From assembly GCA_934433485.1 (NCBI GenBank), contig CAKRZR010000013.1, positions 14,768-78,767 on the forward strand: 64,000 nt of DNA. Direction: 5' to 3'. The stretch comes from an uncultured Eubacteriales bacterium (GTDB taxonomy: Bacteria; Bacillota; Clostridia; Oscillospirales; CAG-272). Positions 8,568-17,507 of the stretch are shown one piece after another; position 1 is the stretch's first letter; each line of letters starts with the position of its first letter. A model generated the notes under the pieces. It searched no databases, was not told the origin of the DNA, and was given only the letters and a program-made list of their open reading frames with translations. The translations under genes were made by a program, and so were the position numbers.

Positions 8568-9311
8568 TTATTTCCCGTACTTCGCGTATCTGCCAAGGGT
8601 CTCGCCGGCGTCCTTGCCTACCACCGTCATCGCGCGGTTGTTGTAGTGACCGCTGTATTCCTGGTTGATGAAGTCGGGGTTGAGCAGGTTTTCCGTGATC
8701 TGGGAGGTAATCCGGGTGAGCAGCAGGAAGTCGGGATCCTCACGGACGGCGCGTTCCTGCGCTTCCATGATCCGCTCGTCCTTTTCCGGCGTGGTGAAGT
8801 ATCCGACGCGGATGATGCCGAATTTCTCGATCCCGCAGTCGCGCTTCAGGCAGTTTTTGAAGCGGATGAGCTTGTCGTAGTATTCGTCCTCCGACAGGTC
8901 GCGGATGGCGTCGGATTCGCCCTGGAGCCAGATGTAGTAGATGTGCTCGACCGGTTCCGGTGCATCCTCCAGTGCCGACTTCAGCTTGCCGACCGCCGCC
9001 TGGTACAGTCCCTTTTCGGGATCCCAGTCGTCGATGGTGGTCGCGCCCTGTGCCGCGTGGACAGCCGCTACCGTCACATCGCTGCGGAATTTATGGTATC
9101 TGCGGCAGAAATCGGGCAGGAGCGAACCGTTGCCAAAGCACGCGCCGCCGAGATAGGGCGGCACATCCTCGCCAGCCGGGTGATGCAGCGGAACATATTT
9201 CCGCTCAAGCAACTTATATTCGATGCAGCCGGGCACATCCGAGCGATCCGCCGGCGGCGCCTCGGTCTGTCCTTCCATGTTGCTCTGTCCGCCAAAGAAA
9301 AGTATATCCAT
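8568..9311 (-). CDS. SGNH/SASA-type carbohydrate acetylesterase
   Basis: A 247-residue hydrolase of the sialate O-acetylesterase-like (SASA) branch of the SGNH family. Block I GGQSNMEG carries the nucleophile Ser10, and the LQGESD block (residues 129-134) is the typical oxyanion/Glu motif of the group. There is no signal peptide, so it should act in the cytosol on imported acetylated sugars or oligosaccharides. The ATG has GAAAGGA nine bases upstream and a good minus-strand promoter. It is monocistronic between two terminators. Sialic acid versus plant xylan acetyl specificity cannot be decided from sequence. Confidence 0.8.
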   Translation of the reverse strand: MDILFFGGQSNMEGQTEAPPADRSDVPGCIEYKLLERKYVPLHHPAGEDVPPYLGGACFGNGSLLPDFCRRYHKFRSDVTVAAVHAAQGATTIDDWDPEKGLYQAAVGKLKSALEDAPEPVEHIYYIWLQGESDAIRDLSEDEYYDKLIRFKNCLKRDCGIEKFGIIRVGYFTTPEKDERIMEAQERAVREDPDFLLLTRITSQITENLLNPDFINQEYSGHYNNRAMTVVGKDAGETLGRYAKYGK

Positions 9312-9348
9312 AGTAATGATCCTTTCTGAATCGGGAAATTTCGAGTAT

Positions 9349-9377
9349 AGTATAGCACATTACGACAGGTTTGTAAA
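9349..9377 (-). promoter_or_regulatory. Promoter of the SASA esterase gene
   Basis: Minus strand: TTTACA at 9377-9372, a 17-bp spacer and TATACT at 9354-9349. Confidence 0.7.
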
Positions 9378-9390
9378 GCCCCCTATACCC

Positions 9391-9444
9391 AAAAAAGCGC
9401 GTCTGTACACGGCAAGCTCGTATCGTAACCAGACACGCTTTTTC
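9391..9444. terminator. Terminator of the pepF-phosphoesterase operon
   Basis: AAAAAGCG..GTCTG pairs with CAGAC.CGCTTTTT across a 24-base loop, with A- and T-runs on either side. Confidence 0.6.
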
Positions 9445-9475
9445 TATTCGATTCACCCGTGCGGGGCGTTGGCAC

Positions 9476-10588
9476 CTAAAATTCCATCATCTCTACAAAC
9501 GTGTCCCCGCGAACGATTGCCGCCTCGCGTTTGCCGTTTTCGCGCAGGATCGCGCCGCCGGTGTAGAGCTTTCTGCCGTCGTAGTCCTTCGGCGGGATCG
9601 ACAGCACCGCGGTCGGAAACGCTGCGTCACGATGCTCCGGTGCGTGCGGCGGGACGAAATACGCCGTGTGCATATGGCCACAGAGCAGGAGATTGATGTG
9701 CATCTCGGCAAGCAGCTCCGTCCACCGCGCGTAGTATTCGCCGCCCACGTCAAACGGGAACTTGAAATACTCCACAAACGGCACATGGCAGATCGCGATC
9801 CGCAGTCCCACCCCCGGCGCGTCAAATTCGCTCTCCCGGTTGGCGATCAGGCTTTCCAGATACGCGGTCTCGCGCTTGCGGAAATTGTCGAAGAAGATCG
9901 TACCACCGTATTCGACGTTGTGGTCGTACTTGTCCTCGCCGCAATCGAGGATCACGCCCCACACATCGCCCTGCCGGAAGGACCAGAAGCTTTCCCGTCT
10001 GCCATCCCGGAACGCTGTCGGACTATATTCCGGAAGCAGCTCCGCCGCATGGCCGCGGGTATCGTGATTGCCGCGCGCGTACAGCACCGGACGGGTCCCA
10101 TGCACCGCACCGCCCGCCAGCGCGAACGTCGTTGCAAAGCATTCGATCCGGTCGGAGGAATCGTTGATGTCGCCGTTTAAAACGAGAAGATCCGCGCCGC
10201 CGGTCTTTTCCGCAAACGCGCGATAGGTTGCAAGCGGCACATCGACCGCGCCGTGCGTGTCCGCGAACTGGAATAAGCGCAGCTCTCCGCCCGTATACGG
10301 GACAAACGGGTATGTCTCGCGAATCTTTTCCTCGCCCTTTGGGAAATACGGCGGCTTTTCTTTATACTCGACAAACACCACCGTGTAGTGTCCCGCTCTG
10401 TTCAGCGCCGCGCCGGAGACCGGGATCTTGTGCATCTCGCCGTAGTGGAGCAGTCCGACCTCCTCGTCCGTGAACCTTTCGCCGTCGATCTCGATCCAGC
10501 CGATACCCATTGTGGTCGTCCAAAATAAGATTTGGTAATCCGCGCCGACGGCAAACACAGCGGGGTCACAGCGCAAATAATCGTGCAT
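9476..10588 (-). CDS. Calcineurin-like metallophosphoesterase
   Basis: A 370-residue cytosolic phosphoesterase. The family metal motifs appear in order: FADTHG (Asp110, His112), LNGDIND (Asp140), ARGNHDTRG (Asn174, His175), ICHVPF and CGHMHTA. The first 100 residues form a beta-rich domain resembling the fibronectin-like N-domain of purple-acid-phosphatase-like proteins. It starts three bases after the pepF stop codon, and its AAAGGAG ribosome site lies inside the pepF 3' end, so the two are translationally close in one operon. Substrate unknown; candidates are phosphodiesters or nucleotides. Confidence 0.85.
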   Translation of the reverse strand: MHDYLRCDPAVFAVGADYQILFWTTTMGIGWIEIDGERFTDEEVGLLHYGEMHKIPVSGAALNRAGHYTVVFVEYKEKPPYFPKGEEKIRETYPFVPYTGGELRLFQFADTHGAVDVPLATYRAFAEKTGGADLLVLNGDINDSSDRIECFATTFALAGGAVHGTRPVLYARGNHDTRGHAAELLPEYSPTAFRDGRRESFWSFRQGDVWGVILDCGEDKYDHNVEYGGTIFFDNFRKRETAYLESLIANRESEFDAPGVGLRIAICHVPFVEYFKFPFDVGGEYYARWTELLAEMHINLLLCGHMHTAYFVPPHAPEHRDAAFPTAVLSIPPKDYDGRKLYTGGAILRENGKREAAIVRGDTFVEMMEF

Positions 10589-10591
10589 TGC

Positions 10592-12370
10592 TCACTCCTT
10601 TACCAGCACCGCCGCCAGCTCGTCAATGGTCTCGGCAAAGACCTGCATCGCGTTCTCGACAACAGTGGGGCTTGTCAGGTCGATCCCCGCGATCTTCAGC
10701 TCGTTCAGGGGATAATCGCTGCCGCCGGTGGTGAGGAATCTGAGATATCCCGCCGTATCCCCGGTTTCCAGAATATGGGATGCAATGGCAACGGCGGCGG
10801 AGAAGCCGGTCGCGTACTGGTATACGTAGAACGCGCGATAGAAGTGCGGGATGTACGACCATTCCACGGCAACGACGTCCTGCATCTTCGCGGCGCTGTA
10901 GTACGTCTTTTCCAGCTCGGCGTAAATACCGTTTAAGCAGTCGGCGGTCAGCGGCGTGCCGGCGCTCTCCAGCTCGTGCGCCTTTCTTTCAAATTCCGCG
11001 AACAGGGTCTGACGGAACACCGTGGTGCGGAAGCCCTCAAGGAAGTGGTTGAGCACATACGCGCGCCTTGCCGGATCGGTTTCGGTGGCAAGGAGATACT
11101 TTGTGAGCAGCACCTCATTGACCGTGGACGCGACCTCGGCGACCATGATCTTGTAATCGTGGTTCACGTAATCCTGCGTCGTGTTGGAATAGTGGGAGTG
11201 CATGGAGTGCCCGAGCTCATGCGCCAGTGTGAACGCGTCGTCGAGGGTGTCCGTGTAGTTGAGCAGCACATACGGATGCGCGCCGTAGATTCCCATGGAA
11301 TACGCGCCGGACGCTTTGCCGGGCGTTTCATATACGTCGATCCAGTTTTCGGAAAACGCTCTGTCGAGCAGGGCGGCGTATTCCTCTCCAAGCGGCGCGA
11401 GAGCCTTCTTCACCAGTTCCTTACCGCTTGCAAACGGCATCGGGTATTCCACATCCGCCGTCATCGGGCAGTAGAGGTCGAATACATCCAGCTCCGGCAG
11501 GTTCAGCACCTTCTTGCGCAGCTCCAGGTACTTCTGCATCACAGGCAGCGCCTCATGAACGCCCCCCACCAGACTGTCGTACACGGATACCGGGACATTT
11601 CCGGCAAACAGAGCGGCTTCGCAGGCGGAATCGTACCCACGGATCGCGGCGAGCATATTGTCCTTTTTCACGTTTCCGGCATAGAGGGTCGCAAACGTGT
11701 TGTTGTACTTTTTGTACGTACCGAACATGGTGTTGAACGCGTTTTCCCGGACCTTACGGCAGGAGGATTCGCGGTACATGCCGAAATTGCCGGAGGTCAG
11801 CTCGACCATCTCGCCGTTTTCGTTCTCAATCTTCGGGATCTCCATCTCCACGTCGGTGAACATGTCGTAGGTATCGGACGCGGTACCCGTGATCTTTGCG
11901 ACCTGTGAGAGAATCGCCTCCCCCTTCGCGTCGAGGGTATGCGCCTTGGCACGGATCACGTCGAGGACATAGTGGCGGTAGGTCGCAAGTGCCGGATCGT
12001 CGAGCCATGCCTTGAGCTCTTCTTCCGGGACGGTCAGCATTTCGGGCTCCATAAAGGACATCGCTGTCATCAGCGTGATCCCGGCGTTCTGCGTTTTCGC
12101 CATCATCTCCTGCGCCGCCGTGTTGCCGCCGTCGAGGGAATAGTTGAGATACGCGTAGCAGCTTGCCCGCTCCAGTTTTTCCATCGCGCCGAACGTCAGA
12201 CCAAGCGCGGCAGCCAGTCCCTCTTTGGTGGACAGCGTGCCGGCACACGCGGCGATCTTTTCCGCCATCGCGCCGCAATCGGCAAGATCCGTTTCCATGG
12301 CGGCTGCATCCGGGTAAATCGGGGTCAGGTCCCATTTCATGGACGCGTCGATTTCACTGCGGTTTCTCAT
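10592..12370 (-). CDS. pepF: Oligoendopeptidase F (M3 family)
   Basis: A zinc metallopeptidase of 592 residues that degrades short peptides in the cytosol. The HELGHSMHS motif places zinc ligands His384 and His388 and catalytic Glu385, with the third ligand in a following EVAST helix. Length and overall architecture match bacterial PepF (about 600 residues). AAAGGAG lies upstream of the ATG at 12370, with a promoter TTGACA-17-TACAAT further up. It is first gene of the operon with the metallophosphoesterase. Identification is strong. Confidence 0.93.
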   Translation of the reverse strand: MRNRSEIDASMKWDLTPIYPDAAAMETDLADCGAMAEKIAACAGTLSTKEGLAAALGLTFGAMEKLERASCYAYLNYSLDGGNTAAQEMMAKTQNAGITLMTAMSFMEPEMLTVPEEELKAWLDDPALATYRHYVLDVIRAKAHTLDAKGEAILSQVAKITGTASDTYDMFTDVEMEIPKIENENGEMVELTSGNFGMYRESSCRKVRENAFNTMFGTYKKYNNTFATLYAGNVKKDNMLAAIRGYDSACEAALFAGNVPVSVYDSLVGGVHEALPVMQKYLELRKKVLNLPELDVFDLYCPMTADVEYPMPFASGKELVKKALAPLGEEYAALLDRAFSENWIDVYETPGKASGAYSMGIYGAHPYVLLNYTDTLDDAFTLAHELGHSMHSHYSNTTQDYVNHDYKIMVAEVASTVNEVLLTKYLLATETDPARRAYVLNHFLEGFRTTVFRQTLFAEFERKAHELESAGTPLTADCLNGIYAELEKTYYSAAKMQDVVAVEWSYIPHFYRAFYVYQYATGFSAAVAIASHILETGDTAGYLRFLTTGGSDYPLNELKIAGIDLTSPTVVENAMQVFAETIDELAAVLVKE

Positions 12371-12426
12371 AATCGGTATTCTCCTTTATATATAACAAAA
12401 TTTTCGCACATTGGGTTTCCATGGTT

Positions 12427-12455
12427 ATTGTAGCATTTTCCGTCGCGTATGTCAA
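12427..12455 (-). promoter_or_regulatory. Promoter of the pepF operon
   Basis: Minus strand: TTGACA at 12455-12450, a 17-bp spacer and TACAAT at 12432-12427. Confidence 0.75.
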
Positions 12456-12484
12456 GGCAGGCGGGGAAATCTCATCGATCCCAT

Positions 12485-15277
12485 TCACCAGACGCACGTC
12501 ACGCTGCTCTCCGTTTTGCTCCGCTTTACCTGAATCTGCCGCTCAATGCGTTCCTTCAGCGCGTCCACGTGGGAGATGATGCCGCACAGTCTCGTACCGT
12601 CCGTCAGGCGGTTTAAGGTGTCGATCGCGCTGTCCAGGGACGCCGCATCCAGGGAACCAAAGCCCTCGTCGATGAACATCGCTTCGATCCGCACGCCGCC
12701 GGAAGCCGATTCCGTCTCATCCGCCAACCCGAGCGCCAGTGCCAGCGACGCCTTGAACGCCTCACCGCCGGACAGGGTGCGCACATTGCGGAGCATACCG
12801 CTGTAGTGATCCACCACATCCAGACCGAGCCCCGTCTTCGAGCGCTTGTTTTCCGCTTCCATCTGTCGCCGCAGCTCATATCTGCCGCCCGTCATCGCGA
12901 ACAGGCGCACATTTGCCCGCCGCACCACCTCGTCAAACAGGCGGAGCTGTGCGTACGTCTCCAGCGACAGCTTCTCGATCCCGTTCAAGCTGCCGGATGC
13001 CGTGTCGGACAACCGCTTGCACATCGAATACCTCTCCGCCGTCAAACGACAGTTTTCGTACGCCGCCCTCAGCTCTCCGGCACGCGCCTCGTTCACGGAG
13101 CAGGCGGCATCTATGGCGGCGCGGCTGTGGCGAAGCGAATCGAGGGCGGAGGTGATCTGCGCTTCCCGTTCCCGCAGCGCCGGCAATCTGTCTGCCATAC
13201 TGTCGGACAGCTTTTGGCTGAGTGTATCCGCCGAAGCGCACAATGCCGCTTTTTCCCGTTCCGCCGCTTCCCGTCTCGCCGTCTCCTCGGACAGCGCGCG
13301 ATTGTAGCCGTCCGTTTCCTGCTCGATTGTCATCAATGCCACCCGCACCGTATCGATATCGCTGTAGCCCGCCGGCGCCTGTGCTGTCAGTGCCGCGACG
13401 TGCTTTTCCGCCGCAGCGATGGAGGCTTCCGCCGCCTTTTCTCTTTCTCTGTCCTCCGTCAGCGCGGATTTCTGTTTCTCCAAGCACTGCCGCTCGTCCG
13501 CAATCCGCTTTTCCAAAGTTTTGACCGTGCGCGCCAATGCTTCGTCCGCCTCGATGGTTTTTTGCAGCGCCGAAAGCTCCGCCGTCTTCTCCGCCAGAGC
13601 GGTCATCACCGACGCGCATACCGCCTCCGGCAGCGTATCCCATGAAAACGCCGCGTCGGTCCCTGCAAACGCCCGGTACGCGGACGCAAAGGTCGCCGCC
13701 TGTCCCTCGCAGATACCGCGGATCCGTCCGGCGGCGTCCGATTTTTCCGCGCATACCCGCTGTTTTTTCTCTCGCAGTGCGCGTTCGTTGTCCAAGCCTT
13801 CGGCAGATGGGATCTCGTCCGTGCAGATCGCCGGCGCGGGGTGCGTCCGGGAACCACAGACCGGGCATGGCTCGCCTTCCGTGAGAGAACGCGCCAAAAT
13901 GCCCGCCTGTCCGTCAAGGTACCGTTTTTCCAGTGCACGATACCGCGCATCCGCACTGTCATACGCCTCCCGTGCCGTCTCATATGCTGCGCGTGCCGTG
14001 TGCCACAGGGAAAGCTGCTCCTGCCACCGTTTCGCGGACGCGGAGATCCCGGTCAGCTCGCGCACCTTACCGGAGAGTGTCTGGTACCTCTCGCGATTCT
14101 CCAGCGACTGCTTTTCCGCCCCTCTCGCCGCGGCCAGCTGTTCCTCCGTCGCCATGCAGCACTTCTCACACCGGGCAACCTCCCGCTCCCGTCTTGCCAG
14201 TACCGTCTGTATGTCCGTGCGCGTACGTTTTGCAGCGGCGATCTCCGTTTTTCCACCCGCGATCGCCTCAAGCAGGGGACACAGCGCAGACAATTCCCGA
14301 TGCCGCGCCACGACCGCGTCAATGTGCGGCTTTTTCTGTACGAGGATGTCCATGCGTTCCGCCGCCGCTTTTGCCGCCACCACCGCCATCTCCGCCGACC
14401 GCTTCGCTTCTTCGTATTCCGCAGCCATTCTTGCGTCCGATTCCGCCTGCGCGATTTGCGCGAGAACCGTCGTGCGCGTCGTTTCCGCCTGTGCGATGTG
14501 CGTATCCAGGGCCTCGCCGCGCGTCAGGCACCAGCGGAGCAGTCCGTCCACGGCGTCGGGGAACACGTCGGCATACGGCGTCGGCTCCGCCTGATATACC
14601 GCAAAGCTATCGCGCTCCGGATACTCCGTCGGGGTGAGAAAGCCTCTCGCGCATTGGCGCAGCACCGTTTCCGCGTTGTCCATTTCCGCACGCGCCTTCG
14701 CCGTATCCGCGGACAGCGTTTCGGTCAGGCTACGGTAGACATCCGTGGCAAACAGATTGCGGAACAGAGCGAGCCGCTCTTCCGTTTTCGCGTACAGAAG
14801 ATGTAAAAATTCCCCCTGCGCGATCATGGCGCACTGCCGGAACTGCGCCGCGTCCAGTCCGACCGCATAGCGGACAGCGCCGTCCACCTCCGAGGCACGC
14901 GTCAGAACACTGCCGTCCGGCATCCACAGCTCGCATTCCCCGGAGCGCGCAAATTCCCGTTTGCCGTCCCGCTTGATCCGTTCCCTGCCGAGCACGCGGC
15001 GCACCCGGTACATTTCCCCGTGACAGGTGAACGACAGCTCCACCTCCGTCGCCGTTTTCGCGTCCGCCTGCTTGCTGCGCAGCATGGTGTCGTCTCTGCC
15101 GGAACCGCTTGCCGTACCGTACAGAGCATAGGCGATCGCGTCAAAGAGCATCGTTTTCCCGGCGCCTGTATCGCCCGTGATGAGGAACAGCCCGCTGTCG
15201 CCGAATACGGAAAAATCCACCGTCACCGTACCCGTATAAGGTCCGAACGCCGTCAATTTCAAAATGTATGGTTTCAT
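12485..15277 (-). CDS. sbcC: DNA double-strand-break exonuclease ATPase subunit SbcC
   Basis: A 930-residue SMC-like ATPase that with SbcD trims DNA ends and cleaves hairpins. Walker A is GDTGAGKT near residues 33-40; long coiled coils flank a zinc hook CPVCG at about residues 468-472; the C-terminal ATPase lobe has the signature LSGGEAFKASLAL and Walker B FIDEGFGSLD. The start at 15277 has GAGGTGA nine bases upstream and lies seven bases after the sbcD stop. The longer frame into sbcD is rejected. Family length is normal (about 900-1050). Confidence 0.92.
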   Translation of the reverse strand: MKPYILKLTAFGPYTGTVTVDFSVFGDSGLFLITGDTGAGKTMLFDAIAYALYGTASGSGRDDTMLRSKQADAKTATEVELSFTCHGEMYRVRRVLGRERIKRDGKREFARSGECELWMPDGSVLTRASEVDGAVRYAVGLDAAQFRQCAMIAQGEFLHLLYAKTEERLALFRNLFATDVYRSLTETLSADTAKARAEMDNAETVLRQCARGFLTPTEYPERDSFAVYQAEPTPYADVFPDAVDGLLRWCLTRGEALDTHIAQAETTRTTVLAQIAQAESDARMAAEYEEAKRSAEMAVVAAKAAAERMDILVQKKPHIDAVVARHRELSALCPLLEAIAGGKTEIAAAKRTRTDIQTVLARREREVARCEKCCMATEEQLAAARGAEKQSLENRERYQTLSGKVRELTGISASAKRWQEQLSLWHTARAAYETAREAYDSADARYRALEKRYLDGQAGILARSLTEGEPCPVCGSRTHPAPAICTDEIPSAEGLDNERALREKKQRVCAEKSDAAGRIRGICEGQAATFASAYRAFAGTDAAFSWDTLPEAVCASVMTALAEKTAELSALQKTIEADEALARTVKTLEKRIADERQCLEKQKSALTEDREREKAAEASIAAAEKHVAALTAQAPAGYSDIDTVRVALMTIEQETDGYNRALSEETARREAAEREKAALCASADTLSQKLSDSMADRLPALREREAQITSALDSLRHSRAAIDAACSVNEARAGELRAAYENCRLTAERYSMCKRLSDTASGSLNGIEKLSLETYAQLRLFDEVVRRANVRLFAMTGGRYELRRQMEAENKRSKTGLGLDVVDHYSGMLRNVRTLSGGEAFKASLALALGLADETESASGGVRIEAMFIDEGFGSLDAASLDSAIDTLNRLTDGTRLCGIISHVDALKERIERQIQVKRSKTESSVTCVW

Positions 15278-15284
15278 CTGCCGC

Positions 15285-16433
15285 TCACCTCCCCGCAGAA
15301 TAGGTCGCGCGCGAGAGACAGGACGCAATATAGTCCCCCTCCGCCTCCGTCAACGCTCTGCCGTTCTGTTTCTCAAAAAACGCTGCGAACACCTCCGCCG
15401 GCGAGCTGCTCCGTCCGCCGTTCGCGTATGACAATTCCCCCGCCGCATCGCCCCGGTTCTGTGCGCGGTTTTCGTAGGAAACGGCAAGCAGTCGCGGATA
15501 CAGCACAGACAGCTTCGCGGCGGCGTCCGGCACCTCGCAGCCATCGGTCAGGATCGCGCGGATATAATCGTCGCGGCGCAGCTTTTCCCAGAACGGCTTG
15601 GCGGTCAGCGTATCATACGTGCCGCGGAGGGTCGTCAGACAGCGGATCGGATCACGGTACGGCAGAAACGTCGTCGTAAGGTTCCCCTTTTCCCGCAGCT
15701 CGACCAGCACCGCACCCTTTTCGTCCGTCTCCTCGCCGAAATCGTAACACAGCGGACTGCCGGCGTATACGATCTTCCCGTCCGCGAGGGACTGATGCCG
15801 GTGCAGATGTCCGAGCGCGGTATAGTCAAACGGCGCGAAAGCTGCGCAGTCCACGTTGTCCACGCCGCCGACCGTCACATTTTCGGATTCCGCACGCAGG
15901 CTGCCGGTGAGAAACTGGTGCGCCAGAGCGACATTGCGGCACGACGGATCGATTGGCAGGGAATCTACCACAGCGGACAGTGCTTCCGTGTAAGACGACG
16001 GCTCCGCGATCCCGGCTTCCCGAACATGGGCGGGACGGCAAAACGGCAGGAGCCATACGGTGACGCTGCCGTACGCGTCCGGAAAGGTCACGTGACAGAT
16101 CCCCTCCGTAAGCGGCGGCGACACGTACACATCCACGTTGGAGAGCAGCCCGGACGCGAACGAGAGCCGCTCCACGCTGTCGTGATTGCCGCTCGTCACA
16201 CAGACGGGAATCCCACGGTCATGCACGCGGGAGAGAAAGCGGTCCAGCGCAGCCACGGCATCCGGCGGCGGTACCGCACGATCGTACACGTCTCCCGCGA
16301 CAAGCAGCACATCCGCCCCCGTCTCGCACAGTGTGTCGTACACCCAGTCGAGCATGGCGCGCTGCTCCTCAACGAGGGAAAACACGCCGAGATGTCTGCC
16401 GAGGTGAAGGTCGGAAATATGGAGGAATTTCAT
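15285..16433 (-). CDS. sbcD: DNA repair nuclease subunit SbcD
   Basis: The Mre11-type nuclease partner of SbcC, 382 residues. Phosphoesterase motifs are SDLHLG (Asp8, His10), VAGDVYDR, TSGNHD and LGHLHRH. The ATG at 16433 follows GGGGAG by eight bases, and that site lies within the end of the upstream AraC gene. Only two bases separate the AraC stop from this start, so AraC, sbcD and sbcC form one tight transcription unit, an unusual arrangement. Confidence 0.92.
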   Translation of the reverse strand: MKFLHISDLHLGRHLGVFSLVEEQRAMLDWVYDTLCETGADVLLVAGDVYDRAVPPPDAVAALDRFLSRVHDRGIPVCVTSGNHDSVERLSFASGLLSNVDVYVSPPLTEGICHVTFPDAYGSVTVWLLPFCRPAHVREAGIAEPSSYTEALSAVVDSLPIDPSCRNVALAHQFLTGSLRAESENVTVGGVDNVDCAAFAPFDYTALGHLHRHQSLADGKIVYAGSPLCYDFGEETDEKGAVLVELREKGNLTTTFLPYRDPIRCLTTLRGTYDTLTAKPFWEKLRRDDYIRAILTDGCEVPDAAAKLSVLYPRLLAVSYENRAQNRGDAAGELSYANGGRSSSPAEVFAAFFEKQNGRALTEAEGDYIASCLSRATYSAGR

Positions 16434-16435
16434 GG

Positions 16436-17275
16436 TCACATCTCCCCTTTCTGTCGGTATTCGCCCGGTGTCATGCCGAGCTTTTGCTTGAATATGCGTG
16501 AAAAATACAGGGTATCGCCATAGCCGCAGGACTGCGCGATCTCCGCAAGCGTATCGCCGGTGTGGAGTAGTAGATCGCACGCACGCTGCATCCGCAGAGC
16601 GATCCGATATTCGTTCGGCGAAAATCCCGTGCAGTCCCGAAACACGCTGCGGTACCTGCTCTCGCTCAGATGCTCCATGGCGGCAAGCTCCGCAATCGAG
16701 ATATCCTCCGTATAGTGACAGTGCAGGTAGCGCAGAGATTTCAGAGAGCGCAGCGGTGTGGCGTCCTCCGTCTCCATACAGCGCGCGAGAGCGGACAGGA
16801 GTAGGGTCAGTCTGGCGCCGCACGCATCGTCAAAGCCGGCGCCGCGTTCGATAAATTCCCGAAACAGAGCCCCGAACCATCGATCCGCCTCGTCTCTGTC
16901 CGCGTGGAAACGATACAGTCTGCCCGGCTCGATACCCAGGGTGGAAAGGAGTCTGCCCGCGTGAAAGCCGGTAAAATGCGCCCAGTTGTACGTCATCGCT
17001 TCTCCGGCCGCCAGGGCGTAACGATATGGTGTGTGCGGTTTGTAAAGAATGAACATGCCCGACGAAAAGTCCTGTGGCACGCCGTCGATCCACGCGGTCA
17101 ACCTACCCTCCGTCATGACCTGTAAATAGTAGTCGTCACGCCCGGACGGCACATTGGTCACGAAAGGATTTGTTAAATTGCAACAACCGGCACAGTTCAC
17201 AACAAGCGGCTCCGCATCGATCTGTGGATGGCTGTCCGGCAGATGGATCGTGCGATAATATCCCTGATTTTCCAC
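16436..17275 (-). CDS. AraC-family regulator heading the sbcDC operon
   Basis: A 279-residue AraC/XylS regulator with a cupin-type N-terminal domain (PSGRDDYYLQVMTEG) and two C-terminal helix-turn-helices (SIAELAAMEHLSESRYRSVF and IAQSCGYGDTLYFSRIFK). I place the start at the GTG of 17275: AAAGGAG lies nine bases upstream (17283-17289), and a TATAAT-like -10 lies at 17305-17300. ATG codons further up (17326, 17347) would fall upstream of that -10 and lack ribosome sites. It is divergent from the isomerase/GH109 operon, which it most likely controls. Cotranscription with sbcDC may be read-through rather than function. Confidence 0.8.
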   Translation of the reverse strand: MENQGYYRTIHLPDSHPQIDAEPLVVNCAGCCNLTNPFVTNVPSGRDDYYLQVMTEGRLTAWIDGVPQDFSSGMFILYKPHTPYRYALAAGEAMTYNWAHFTGFHAGRLLSTLGIEPGRLYRFHADRDEADRWFGALFREFIERGAGFDDACGARLTLLLSALARCMETEDATPLRSLKSLRYLHCHYTEDISIAELAAMEHLSESRYRSVFRDCTGFSPNEYRIALRMQRACDLLLHTGDTLAEIAQSCGYGDTLYFSRIFKQKLGMTPGEYRQKGEM

Positions 17276-17297
17276 AACCGTGTGCTCCTTTTGTTTG

Positions 17298-17309
17298 TGA
17301 TTATAATCA
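17298..17309. promoter_or_regulatory. Palindromic -10 region of the AraC-sbcDC unit
   Basis: TGATTATAATCA is a perfect 12-bp palindrome that contains TATAAT on the minus strand (17305-17300), just upstream of the ribosome site used by the GTG start at 17275. Confidence 0.5.
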
Positions 17310-17425
17310 ATTGGCGAAAAGTCCATAAAGTCGGTCGATTCCTGCATTGTACGCGGGCGAAATTTCCGCTACACTTATGGTATCGTGCGTACCTTGTCCG
17401 ACCGTGTCGTATGCGGTAGTATACA

Positions 17426-17440
17426 GTGGTATTATACCAC
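17426..17440. promoter_or_regulatory. Perfect 15-bp palindrome, candidate operator
   Basis: GTGGTATTATACCAC (6-bp arms, 3-base centre) lies about 70 bases before the isomerase start and overlaps a possible -10 TATTAT. It may be an operator or part of the core promoter. Confidence 0.45.
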
Positions 17441-17507
17441 ATTCGGCGGGCAAGGAAAAGCATATTTTGTGAACAAATATTCTTTCCCGTACAAGGAGGA
17501 GCATACA

